This document shows, in pieces, positions 12,911 through 25,977 of a DNA stretch of 64,000 bases. The notes below the pieces were generated by a model that saw nothing but the letters and a program-made list of their open reading frames with translations, did not search any database and was not told the DNA's origin. The stretch lies in the NCBI GenBank assembly GCA_021613535.1, contig CP075493.1:6944001-7008000 (forward strand). Reading direction: 5' to 3'. How positions within the stretch are numbered: position 1 is the first letter of the stretch; each line of letters starts with the position of its first letter. The position numbers and the translations under genes are program-made. Origin of the DNA: Adineta vaga. Taxonomy: Eukaryota; Rotifera.

Positions 12911-13164
12911 CAATACAAAAGAACGAAATTTAAGTTATATCTACAAGTGTCTGCAGATGAAAATCTATGATGATATTAGTTTTTCTCTTATCTCAAAAAC
13001 AGAAAAAGATATGTTTATTTCTATCCGTCGATGGATTGATTTATGTTTTATTTAAAAGAAACAAGAAAAAAATATACTGTTTCTCATCAAAACAACGGAT
13101 GTTCCTGTTAATTTTTGTTATCCTTCTTTTGTTTTTGTGTTCATTGATGTTACAAATAAACTGT

Positions 13165-13799
13165 TTATTCTCTATTCATCATCTTTTGTCGTTTAAGTTT
13201 CTTTTTCGATTCTTTCTTCTTCGCTGATGGTTCATCTTCAATGGCACCACCAGTACGTGTTAAGATGTTTTCTTTTTCACTTAAGATTAATTCAATATGA
13301 CATGGCGATGATTGATATGGATTGATACGACCATGAGCACGATATGTTCGACGACGAATTTTTGGTGCACGATTGACTTGAATATGATCAATAACAAGAT
13401 GATCAACATCAAGACCTTTAACATCGGCATTTGATTCGGCATTCTTTAATAAGTCTAAAAGAATTTCAGCAGATTTCTTTGGCCATCGTCCTTGAGAGAC
13501 TTTGAAAACTTTAGCTTGAGCCTTTCGACTAACACCACCATTATATCGTTTGAATGGAACGATTTCTTTTTTGTTGATAACATTTTTTAAATAACGTGTG
13601 GCACGTCGTACAGGCATGCGTCGAAGTGCATTTGCTGTTTCACGTGTATTTTTAAAATGAACACGTAAGTAAGCACCTCGAGCTTTACAAGATTTGGTAG
13701 GATTTTCGACAGCACCTAGATATAAATTTGAATAGAAAACGGATCTTTTTTTTCGATTTTAAAGAGAAAATAATGAAACTTACGTGAATATCGAACCAT
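13165..13799 (-). CDS. RPL17: 60S ribosomal protein L17 (uL22)
   Basis: Component of the cytosolic large ribosomal subunit lining the peptide exit tunnel. Two exons: 13784-13799 encodes MVRYS and 13165-13715 the rest, 188 residues in all, near the usual 184. The family sequence is clear: [39 protein letters not shown] and [12 protein letters not shown]. The first intron falls after the fifth codon, a common place in compact ribosomal protein genes. The C-terminal tail is Lys-rich. This is a routine housekeeping gene with nothing unusual. Confidence 0.97.
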
Positions 13800-15315
13800 G
13801 ATGTTAATTTCTTGTTCGTTGAGATACGATCGAGAATATAGAGAACAAGATCTAGAAAATAAAATTTGAATTAGTTTCATAAATCATAGAAGAGAACTAT
13901 CTTAAAAATCGAAGAAATGTTTGTTTGCAAGTTAGTAGATCCACTAGTAAACAAGATGAAATGTTGATAACCAATCAGAAAAGTGATGCATTGTACCATC
14001 ATCGGATTGTGCGTATGAAAATGAGTTTTTTTAGAAAAATCTCATAGTAACAAAGTCAAAAAAGATATAAGATACATTTCCTAAGCATAAGACACCGAAA
14101 TATTCTAACATTGAAGATATAGATGGCATTAGTATACTTTATATCTTGCAATACAATATTTGTGCTAATGAGTATAAAGAATCGTAACTGAACTGAATTT
14201 CTAGTTGTTTATTAGATCCTTATTGTTTCAAGTTCAGTTGTTAGACACTACGTTTACGCATGCTTGTTATCTGAACTGGAACTGTTGATAATTTGCTTCT
14301 TAGTTACAAGATACTCGAAAAACAAAGTCTACTGAAATGAAAATTATTTATTTTTCTTTTTTATTATAGTTATAAGTGTGGATTTGAACAATTCATATGT
14401 AAAATAATATTTCAATCTTTTTTTTATTCACTATTAACTATAGAGTTAGTTGTTAATGAAATAATGAATTCAATTCAATGCAAACTCGTTGATTTCGATA
14501 TCTTATTTCTGTCAGAGTAGAACTGTTTGATTTATTTATGTTGTTCTACATAGTATAATATCAAGACATTTATATCTCTTAATATTCAATAATTAAAAAG
14601 ATTATTTTAGAATATTTTGGTTTGGTTTGGATGGAAGTATGTAGTTTTTCCTATTGGATAAATTCGATTATCCAATCATTGCTAATGACAGCGCTACATT
14701 CGTCGTCAAAATTGAACTATTGAGCATCGATTCTTATTATTGAATGATTTGTACACGATCTAGCAATAAAATTGTCTGTACATATGAAAATAAATAATAA
14801 TTTTAGAATAAAATAAATTTGTTTTTTCTAATTTTTTCTTGATGATTCTTTGTAGAGTATTTGAACATAATTGAACGCACAGTGCATAAAAGGAACGATT
14901 TATGTAGAGGACGAAGAGCCGGACAAATGTTTCTCTTCCAAGGTTAATAACATTCAACGAAACGACGGCAGCAGCCGACTGTCTGTTTGTTCAAGGCAAT
15001 TGAGAAAGAGAAAAAAGAAGGAAAGGGCCTCCCTTACATATTTCTACATACAGGGTCGATTATGATGAACGTAAATGGATCTGTTACATTTTTTTTCTTT
15101 CACTGTTATACATATTGATAGGATGAATAGAAGAAGGGATGTTCAGTTCGGAAGCGACCTTGGTCTAGAAGGTCATTGAAGGTCGTGACAAGGTTGCTGA
15201 TAGTAGAATACAGCAATCAACGTGGATGTGTGCATACGATAGCGATGCAGTAAAAATCAATTAAACCTTGTGTTGTCGTTCAACCTATTTCTATTCTTTC
15301 TTCTTTTTTTTGTAG
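13800..15315. other. Divergent intergenic region between RPL17 and mitochondrial bL27
   Basis: About 1.5 kb that should contain the promoters of both flanking genes. Two short overlapping ORFs near 14.76-15.07 kb lie on opposite strands and have no recognisable content. The part around 14.88-15.06 kb is less AT-rich than its surroundings and could be a 5' leader. A polypyrimidine tract and TAG end exactly at the bL27 start codon. Confidence 0.5.
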
Positions 15316-15822
15316 ATGTTTGCCCTTAAAACACTTGGCAATTTATGTACTACTCAATCAAGTAAATATATTTATATCTCAATTGAAAATTCATTTTATT
15401 TCATTCTTCTAGTTCTGCAACAATCAATACGTACGGCTAAAGTTTTTAAACCCAATTTACTTCTAGCGAAATATCGAAATATAAAAGTTCAAGATGGTCA
15501 ATGGGTAGAAAAAGATACTGTTTTAACATTACAAAACAATCTTGTCTTATATCCCGGTGAAAATGTAAATTAAAAGAAATCTTTCTTTTGAAAATCAATT
15601 TTTCATTGTACATTTCTTGTTCATTAGACATCCGTCGCCTATGATTATACGATTCGAGCAAGTGTACCCGGTTTTGTTGTCCTAACAACCGAATCAGTTA
15701 AACCATATCCACATAGTCCACTATATCGTTATGTTAATAGTGGTAATGATGTTAAACGGAATTTTATTCATATTATACCACCAAGACGTCAAGCAAATTT
15801 TCGTTTAGTAGATCAATTGTAG
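15316..15822 (+). CDS. MRPL27: Mitochondrial ribosomal protein L27 (bL27m), divergent
   Basis: Three exons (15316-15361, 15413-15564, 15628-15822) give 130 residues. Large mitochondrial subunit protein. The central core (KVQDGQWVEKDTVLTL, LYPGENTSVAYDYTIRA) and the C-terminus (FIHIIPPRRQANFRLVDQL) follow the animal bL27m pattern. The glycine-rich N-terminal arm expected just before the core is not visible; a short SIRTAKVFKPNLLLAKY takes its place. The ATG is immediately preceded by a pyrimidine tract and TAG, so the mRNA 5' end is probably formed by cis- or trans-splicing right at the start codon. Confidence 0.7.
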
Positions 15823-16105
15823 TCTTAATATAAAAGAAATGATTTTCTCCAGAGGGTAGGATAAAAAAAATATATAAAAATCACCGTTGTTTCGTTTTGT
15901 TTCTTGTTGATTATATATATATATATTTAAGTATAGCTTGTTGTAAACGTCTTTGATATTATGTGTCAATGTTGTATTTGTAGATTGTTGTCTCATAGAT
16001 ATACGAAAGAAGATTTTTTTAGTCTTGATGAATTTAATTTAAACCAGTATGATATTCTTGATCTATGTGAACAGTATTCGTTGTTAAGATTCAAATTCAT
16101 TTATC

Positions 16106-18979
16106 ATGACTGTTGTTGTTCAAACACGTGATCGTTGTCGTCTATGTTTTTCATTACTGTTACGTGATCGTTCGATTTGTTGTCAAAAATCCTTTCATTT
16201 ATTTAAGCAAATTGAACGTCGAAGAATTCCATTGAAAAAACTTAATTCGTATCAAATTAAATTACGAAATCAAACCGTATGCTTTCGAGATTTAATTCTG
16301 CGTTATTTACATACTCAACTTCATCAAACAGAAAATTTATCAAATTTCATTTGTTATGATTGTTCATTAGTTTTATTGGACATTGAACAATGTGCAAAAT
16401 ATTTACGAAAAACAATCAATCAATTGAAGATTAAATTTAATAAAACTAGTCGTCTTCGAACAGCATCTCTGTCTGCAACATTTCAAAAGAAAAGACAACA
16501 ACAACAACAAAATACTACTGTCAAAGATGAACAACTGCCAATTGGTCACTCTGATTCCGAAGAAGAATTTGACGATATTGATGATGATGATGAAGAGGTT
16601 TGTATATAGGATATTTCTTATCATAAATGAAAAACAAACTTGATTATATCATCTATTTTAGGAATTCGATGAAGAGCAAGATAGTTTGAATAAACCAACT
16701 ATATCTACTAATGTACAAGTTTCAAACCAATCGAAATCTCTTCTTTTAATCCCATCATCATCTTCTCGAGGTGTTTCTTCATCAAATTTATTAACATCAA
16801 AAGTTCATGCAAATAATAATCGTTCGTGCAATGAGGATGAAGATGAAGATGATGATGATGAAGAAGAAAATCATTTAATAGAAAATTCCTCGGAAAAATC
16901 TCAACAACAAAATTTCAATGAATTTTTTCAACGTCTGCAAGCAAATTCTATGAATGCTCTATCCGGTTCAAATGGTCTCATAACAACAGGCAATGCAATG
17001 AATTTATTAGAAGAAACAAATCCAAATCTTCTTCAATTACGTCTTGCACACATGTTGGCAGGTATTCCAACAAATCCAGTTCAAAATTTAAATCATCACC
17101 ATCATCATCATCATCATAATAATAATAATAACAAAGCTGTTGATCCAACGATGAATACTTTTGCTAATATACAAAGAAGTTTATTCTTACAGTTTTTAAA
17201 TGATCCAATAACAGCTGCTCAAGCAGCACAAGCTGCAGCTGCGGCAGTTTCAGCTACACAGATCAAGGCTAATCTAACACCCATGTCATTAATGACATCG
17301 AATATGAAACAAATTGGAAGTGGTCGAAAAAGAAAATCAACACCAGAAAAACGTGTTGTAACAAATCAGCAATCGATAAATAATAATGGTGATGTATGTA
17401 TCTAATAATCATTGTTTTATAGTATATTGTTGACAATAATTTAATCGTTTAGATATCACCAAAAGCTGATCAGGAATTTCTTGATACTAATAATAGTATC
17501 AATGATTTAGCTAATCACCCATTGGAATTAACTTTGAAAAGTTTTCATCAATCAAATCGAATATTATCATCACCAGCAAAATCAACAATAGATGCTCAAA
17601 ATCTTGCGGTATGTACATAACGGAATCTTGTATCAAATAGCATCAATCACTTCTATTTAGATGAATTCCAAATTGGAAAATGGTAGTCCATCTTATTCTC
17701 ATAACTATCTCAATGCATATCAATCTATCGATGAAGGTAAACAAATATCTTGAAAAAAAGAATTTCAATTAAGTCTATTCTTTCTTGTTCTTTCTATTTA
17801 GATCGTCGAGAGAGTACGGCACCGAATGATTCGTCGTTATCTCTTTCTCCGTCATTACTTCCTCGAAATACATCTTCTAAACGACGAAAACTTTCCACAC
17901 CAACAGGTCAATATGATTATCCAAATGAATCAAAAGGTCATTTATCTCAAACATCAGCAACAGATTTACTTTCACCCAATCATCAAACAACATCTCATGA
18001 TGATCTGAATGGAAATAATCACCAAAAACAACAACGTAAATTAGATCCACGATCATGTGCAGAGTGTGGTAAAACTTTGTTCAGTGACAAAACACATTTA
18101 CTTCATTGTCAAACACATGCAAAAAATGAAAAACAATGTTGGATATGTGGAGTTAATGATGATGATATTAAAAAACATATTATTAATGAACATGGCAATC
18201 AAAAATTTACAAATACTGGTTTTAAAGTAAGATCTAATGTATTAATACTTTTTCTTTTCTATCTCGAAAAATGAATTTTGTAGTGTCAACATTGTGAAAA
18301 AGTTTTTCCTGTTTATGCTGATCTTGAAATACATACACGAGAACATAGCAAGAGAAAAGTAAGTTTTAGTTGTATAAAGAGAGACATATGTATACACAGA
18401 GAATAAACCTTTTTATGTCGTTATTTTACAGCCATTTGAATGTCCAATTTGTAATAAACGATTTGGTCAACAAGGAAATTTAAGTTGTCATCTACGAATA
18501 CATAGTGGTGTCAAGGTATGTAATGTTTCTAAATATTAAAAAAATGTACATTCTAGTCAATGTATCAATGATTTCTTCGATTGAAATGAACTAAGATTAC
18601 TATAATATGTTCTTTTTAGCCATTTACTTGTACAAATTGTGGTAAAGCATTTCGTCACTCGAATAGTTTACGACGTCATGCACGTACAGTTCATTCAGCA
18701 TCTCGTGGTTTATCGATGAGTCCCGGTTTGGGCTCTACATCAACAACAGTAACACCATCGTCACTTCTTCTTACTACTGCTACATCTAGTAATTCAATGG
18801 TATCAATGGCAAATGATGTACATCGTTTAAGTACAAGTGAAACATATGATGATGCCAATTCAGGATTGATGATTCCATCGGATGATGCTGAATCATTACA
18901 AGGTCCACCTTCAACATCAACAGCTGGTGCACCATCACCTTCAGTATCCAATGCACAAATCGATGAAGATTCCCAATAA
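16106..18979 (+). CDS. C2H2 zinc-finger transcription factor with a ZAD-like N-terminal domain
   Basis: Eight exons (16106-16597, 16662-17393, 17453-17608, 17661-17736, 17802-18226, 18284-18358, 18432-18515, 18620-18979) sum to 799 residues in frame. Residues about 8-105 resemble the zinc-finger-associated domain: C11-x2-C14 (CRLC) and C83-x2-C86 (CYDC), with a helix after the second pair. In insects this domain dimerises DNA-binding factors. The middle is low complexity, with acidic runs, eight His, poly-Asn and an Ala-rich stretch. Five C2H2 fingers follow: CAECGKTLF, CWICGVND, CQHCEKVF, CPICNKRF and CTNCGKAF. The last two are joined by a typical TGEKP-like linker (HSGVKPF). The tail is Ser/Thr-rich. 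The fingers are certain; the ZAD call is by pattern only. Confidence 0.85.
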
Positions 18980-20961
18980 ATTATTTGGGTGATATTGATC
19001 TGTGTTTACATAATACATATATTTTTTTCAATTCGTGTGCATTATAACAAGGTTCAATCTCTTGCTTTATGATCATTCATTCATTGGCAATACGAATTTT
19101 TGTGTTTGGGCTCCATTTCTACATGTACACTGAGAATTGATCTCAGCTGTACGTCTTTGTATAGTTTATTCTGATGTATTAGCGAACAGTATTTCTTATG
19201 TAGAATGGCCTTCTTCTCTTTTTCTTTTTCTATATGTTTGTATTATGTATGTGTCCGCGTGTTTTGAGAACAGTGAACCCCTTTCGTCTCTCTCTCTCTC
19301 TCCCCCCTGTTTAGTTATGTTCTTGTTGTTGTTATGATGATTATTTTTTTGTTCTGATCTTCAACAGTATTTTCCATCTGATTATTCTTTTTAGTCAATA
19401 AGATCATTATCGCTAGCGTTTCTGTATTTCATGCCGGTGAATATTAAACATCAGAAGAAAACTACACTGAGCATATATTGTTTTTTCGAACAGTGATTAT
19501 GTATGTATGTGTGCAGTTCCGGTGTGTGTCGTGAGTGAAAAAGAAAACAAACAAACAAACAAACACAAAAGAAATACACATATATCTCTATAAAAAAAGA
19601 ATAAATAACATCACCGGCGTGTTTTTCCTTCCCTCTATTCATTTTCTTTTTTCTATTTTCCCGGTCCTGTTGATTGTTTTCATCAGTTTCGTCTATTCGA
19701 TCTAGTCTCGATATTTTTCTAACTGTTTCATTGTGTATACCTATATACTCTTCGTGTTGGTAAAGGGTTGTTTCTATGCAACTTGTCATATGTATGTGTG
19801 TATGTGTATTGTGGGATAATCATGTAATTTTCATGTGACTAATTTTCTTTTGGTTCTGTTTATTATAGTTGATATTACTTTCTTTTTTCTTTTTGAGAAA
19901 CTAGGACGTTGCCTTTTCTTTTTTCTTTTGCAACACTAGAGATCTTAGTGGTGCTGATTCTTTTCGTTTGTTGGTTGTTTTTTTTCTACTGTTCTTTTCT
20001 CCCCTTTAGAGATTTTTGTGCGCATACTGCGTACAAATTTTCACGTTTTTTGTTTGTTCTTCCGATTATATTACTCCTACATTACAGTGTATCTCGTTTT
20101 CTTCCAGTTCTTCTTCTACGTTTTCATTTTCGTTTATCTTACTTACTATAACTATCACAGCTTCTTGAGAATATTTATGTGAAAAAAACGAGATCGTGTG
20201 CTACTATTACTATTACTGTTGGTTCGAATAAATTCTAAATTGGAATATATATAGAAGGAAAAAAAACGATGAAAATTTCTGTCTTTTTGTGAATGATTTG
20301 TTGCTTGGATGGAATATCAATGATCGATTAGATCATCTTCAAAAAAAAACAGAGAACTGTATTTTTAGATTAAAAACTTGGGAAAAACTGAAAAAGTGTC
20401 AGTTGAGTCAGAGACTCTTTCTCTCTTCTTGTTATCAGAGATTACTATGAAGTTCTATGTTCAACTACGGTCGTATTCAAAATTCGTTGAATAATTCAAT
20501 ATTAAATAAAGTTTTCGCCTTCTATTATCTGTGAAACAGTAGAGCAGTCAGTTCTGATTTGTTTTAGATAACTGTACGCATATGTTTTATTTCAATCGAT
20601 GAAAATCTATTATCAGTGAAGCGAGAGAACATGAACAAGTATGTAATTCTTTTTATTAAATATATGTTGAGTTTATATTGTAGGATTATTGAGTGATGAT
20701 AAAGAACAAATGTCTTCATCTCTATTCGAGTATGAGCAGTTCAGTCAGTCATATGATTGAAAAGTATTTAATTATTCTTTCTTTCTCTGTCTCTCTCTCT
20801 TATTATGTTGTTTTATGAAATAAAATAAACAATGAAAATAGTTCGATACGAGATTTAATTCAATCACAAAACAAAAAAAGAAATTTCTGTTTCTTTTACT
20901 ATTAGATAAAACTTGATTTCTTCTATTGTAGAATTCTAAACTTCTATTTTATTCTGAAATA
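18980..20961. other. Gene-free interval, probably a long 3' UTR then the hnRNP promoter and leader
   Basis: About 2 kb, T-rich on the plus strand. Candidate poly(A) signals AATAAA occur near 20227 and 20507. A splice-acceptor-like TTCTATTGTAG ends at about 20931, some 30 bp before the next start codon. ORFs here are low-complexity and on both strands, and none is convincing. Confidence 0.5.
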
Positions 20962-22210
<1,249 letters not shown>

Positions 22211-22344
22211 AATAAACCATAGATGTTTTTTTGTAAACAGATATATCATCTAAAAAAACATAACCTTCTTTTCTATACATCTCTGATTTGTTCTTATTGA
22301 TTCTGTCTGTAAATTTCTTCAAAACAAAGTAAAATTTCTTCTAG

Positions 22345-24086
22345 ATGGAAAGACGTCTTGCTGATCTGCAACAACGTTTACAATCTTCTACATCTAATCT
22401 TTGGTGTAAAACTCTTCTGAATGAAATTAATCATCTATCATCATCACTTTCCAATCATTCACCTATCTATCGATCACATTTAACTCATCAACAATTATTA
22501 TCCTCAATAAAAACCATTCAAGATTCAAATATTGATTCAACTAGTACTGAATTATATCGTCGTACCCTAGCAAATTATCTTCTTCTTCTATCTATTCATA
22601 GTCATAAACTTGTCTGCGGAATACTTCTCGATCATGTTCATCATTTAAAACATCATTTGAATTATTGGAAACATGATGAACATAGTCAATTCAAAATTGT
22701 TGAACAATTAAAAACAACATTTTGGTTCGATCACGATCGAGACGATATACGTACAACAGAAAAAGTCAAAGTTCTCAATAATCAAGAAGAAAAATTAGCT
22801 AATATTATCGGTCGTTTAGCATATACAATAACTAAATTAGAACAACAAGAAAAACTTGATCTTAATGAAATTATGAATTCGACAAACGAACTCTATAATA
22901 TCGTATTCGATGGAACTACAGTTGATTATAATACTCAAAGTGATCTACTCGATGTTATTGAAGTTTATTCTCAAATTTTAAATTCATTTGATGAATTTCG
23001 TTCAAAATTAATCGAAAAAATTCATTTATATGAAAGACCAACCCATTTAAAACGTTATTTACCGTATTATGTTTGTTTTACTGCTCTTGGATTTTATACC
23101 ATTTATAAAGTTTATACAAATAAAACAGGAATTATGAATTATATTTTTACAACTTATGAATCATTGAAATTTTTTCTTAATGAACATTTAATTCTACCTT
23201 TAAAAACAATTTATACATCAACATTTGAATCCAATGCATCGGAAAATGCCTATGAAAATTCACAATTGAATTACACGAATTCAAAGAAAATTTTAGAAGA
23301 AATGTTAGAAGAATATGGACGACAACATGCTAGTACATTAGCACAAGTAAATAATGTCACTGTAGAAGAATTCTTATCAACATTACATGAACATGCAAGA
23401 AATGAAGATATGAATGTTGTGATGAAAAATTATCAACAAGAACTTAATTCACCAATTAGATCTGCACTTTTAGGAGATTTAATTAAAGGTATTGTTTCTA
23501 AACATTTGATAGATTGACTTCATGTATTTGTTCAGGTATATTAATTCAAGTTCAAAAAGTTAAAGTTGATGGTGAAGGTTTAATCATTCAAATTGATCAA
23601 TTAATGAAACAAAATCAAATTAATTTTAGTTTACTTGCAACTATTCCAGCTATATTAATCATTACTTTTATGTCTATTGCAACGAAAAATATCGTTAGTG
23701 ATAGACTAATTAATCGACGAAAATTTGATTTAACAACAATTCGTGAACAAATTATTCGTAGACTTCGAGAAATTGAACATATTCTAATATTTAATAATGA
23801 AATACCAGCATTCATTTTTGATAGTAAAAATTTAATTATACCTGAATCGAATCGTCATATGAATGGTGATCAGAAAGAAATGATGAGTTATTTCACATTT
23901 GGTCGTTTTCTTTCTTTAATATATGAATTAAAATATTTTACTAAACAATTAAAATCCAAACGTATGCTTTCAAAAGAATTTAATGATGATATTAATCTAT
24001 TAAGTTATACACAATTATCAGTGAAACAAAAACTTCTAATTATTCAACAAATTCATCACTCCTATTCATTTCTTGTGCATTCGTAA
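22345..24086 (+). CDS. NCA2 family mitochondrial membrane protein (nuclear control of ATPase 2 / DGS1-like)
   Basis: Two exons, 22345-23488 and 23536-24086, give 564 residues. Ignoring the 47-bp intron yields two ORFs that overlap by a few bases. Yeast Nca2p affects expression of mitochondrial ATP6/8, and the plant relative DGS1 sits in the outer mitochondrial membrane. The family-like C-terminal half has one membrane segment after HLKRYLPYYVCF, the block KILEEMLEEYGRQHASTL, then LLGDLIKGILIQVQKVKVD, DQLMKQNQINFSLLATIP with the second membrane segment, and RRLREIEHIL. The ATG is directly preceded by TTTCTTCTAG, and only 134 bp separate it from the hnRNP stop, so trans-splicing of a shared transcript is possible. 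The family call is good; the role in animals is unknown to me. Confidence 0.8.
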
Positions 24087-25212
24087 TGAATGATTTAGTT
24101 GATTTGTTCCTTTCCCCCCAGTCGGTGCTATTTTGTTTTTCTTCATTTTTACTCCGAGTGTTTAGTGGTGATATGACATAATAAACAAAAAGAAAGATAT
24201 AGAATTTGATACACAGACATCACTTATATTAAGTGTTCATCATCACACAAGTCAGTTCTTTTGTTATATATGACTACTCAATCAAAAGTTTGTGATTTTG
24301 AGTTTTTCTAATACATATAGATTTGAATAACAATGTGAGCTTGTTCTTCTTCTTCTTCTTCTTTGAACTTGATATTATTTTGTGATATAAATGTATATTG
24401 AAATGTTGTTTTTTGTCAATCTATTTGAACTTGATTGAAAGCAATGATATGTTAAACAATTTTCTTATTAACCATATAATACATGATGACAGTCTTGTTT
24501 CATCTTTTCTTTTTATTCTTTCATTGATCATATCTACATGGATTGTTTTCTATTATTGAGAAAGATTTTACTTTTTGATACCGAATAATTGTGTTTTTTC
24601 TTCTTCTTCTTCTCTCTTTTCGTCAAGGATATATGCTCATCATCATTTAATTAGATAGAAGGAGGAGAGACATAATTGATTCAATACCTTTGAAGTTCAG
24701 TGAATCAAATAGATACTCATCGATTTGACAATAGAATAACAAACAATATTCATGTGAATGTATATTCCTAATAGACATCGATCTCACTTGCTATGTTGAC
24801 CTTTTACTCCAAATGATTTTTCGGTTGAAATTCGATCTATTATTGGTGATTAGAGAATGCGTATATACAATTGGATATAAACACAAATGAGACGTGTCTG
24901 CTATTCTATAGTTACTTGTTGTCAATATAAAATGTTGTTTAGATCATTTACATTTCACACAATATTGACACATACATATTCCATAGTCAATCGAAGATAA
25001 AGTTTTTTTTTCCTAATTAGTTTTTATTATGGAAAAACAAGAACGAAAAAAGAAAAGAAAAGAACTGTAAACATATGGGAATATAAACAGAAGATTGAGA
25101 AAATGAAACTATTATTAGAGATGACGATCGGTTTTTCTTTTTCTGTCACTGTGAATATTATTATCGTCGATGGTTCGAGATTTCATTTTTTGACTAGACT
25201 GGATATTTTTAT
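24087..25212. other. Convergent intergenic region between NCA2-like and Msx genes
   Basis: 1.1 kb, AT-rich with several TTC runs (near 24346 and 24600). It should contain the 3' ends of both flanking genes. No ORF or RNA gene was seen. Confidence 0.5.
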
Positions 25213-25977
25213 CTATGATGAACATGTTGTTGTTGCAGGAGAGATAAAATTGTACAATGAATGATGATGATGATGATGAAGAGCATTAGCAGCAGCTAAA
25301 GCTAATGGATGTTTTAATTGTAGAAAACGATATTTTTCTGTATCAGCTTCAGCAATACGTTTCTCTTTTGCTCGACGATTTTGAAACCAGATCTAAATAA
25401 TAAAAACCTTGATTTCTTTCGATTCTCTTTCAATCTATAAATCACATACTTTGACTTGCGTTTCAGTCAAATTTAACGAAGCAGAAAATTCTGCTCGTTC
25501 AGCAATAGTTAAATATTGTTTATCACGAAATTTCTTCTCTAATGCTAATAATTGTGATGTGGTGAATGGTGTACGTGGTTTGCGATTTTGTTTATGTTTA
25601 CGTAAAGAACATATTTTTGCATTGATCCTCGGCAATTCATTATTACCTAAATAATCAAAAAAAGATATCTTTGTAGATTACGATATCGCTGAGATAGATG
25701 ATTTCGAATTCTTACGTGCTTTATCAATAATTTCTGCGTCAGGTAACCAATGTGGTTGTGTGTTATTATTTGTCCATGATAATCGACTGATCATTCCACT
25801 ACCACCCGTACATGTTGATGAAGACGATGGTGAATATTGTAGACTTTCATTACTTGTTGATTTTGATGGACTTGTTGTATGCGATGAGGAATGTAGAATA
25901 TCATTCTGTGAACAATCAATTAATGAACGTATACTAAAATCAGTATTTCGTTTCGATTTCTTTAATGGTGGTTCCAT
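25213..25977 (-). CDS. Msx: Msx-class homeobox transcription factor, copy 1
   Basis: Three exons (25716-25977, 25450-25646, 25213-25392) encode 212 residues. The Msx hallmark spans the arm and homeodomain: [57 protein letters not shown]. Msx proteins are mostly repressors in neural and mesodermal patterning. A leader rich in Ser/Thr precedes the homeodomain and a six-His run follows it. Near the N-terminus FSIRSLID resembles an engrailed-homology-type (Groucho-binding) peptide. One intron splits the homeodomain between TQVK and IWF, a conserved site in many homeobox genes. The neighbour at 28.1-28.6 kb has the same intron positions. Confidence 0.93.

Noticed and set aside
14760-15065. Opposite-strand ORFs of about 65 codons upstream of bL27m
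   Set aside because: No recognisable content, mutually overlapping; more likely leader or promoter sequence.
19137-20151. ORFs on both strands downstream of the zinc-finger gene
   Set aside because: T-rich hydrophobic translations typical of AT-rich 3' UTR.
23514-24086. A separate 190-codon gene after the NCA2-like ORF
   Set aside because: It is the second exon of the same gene; the 47-bp GT-AG intron joins the family's conserved LIKG-ILIQVQKV block.
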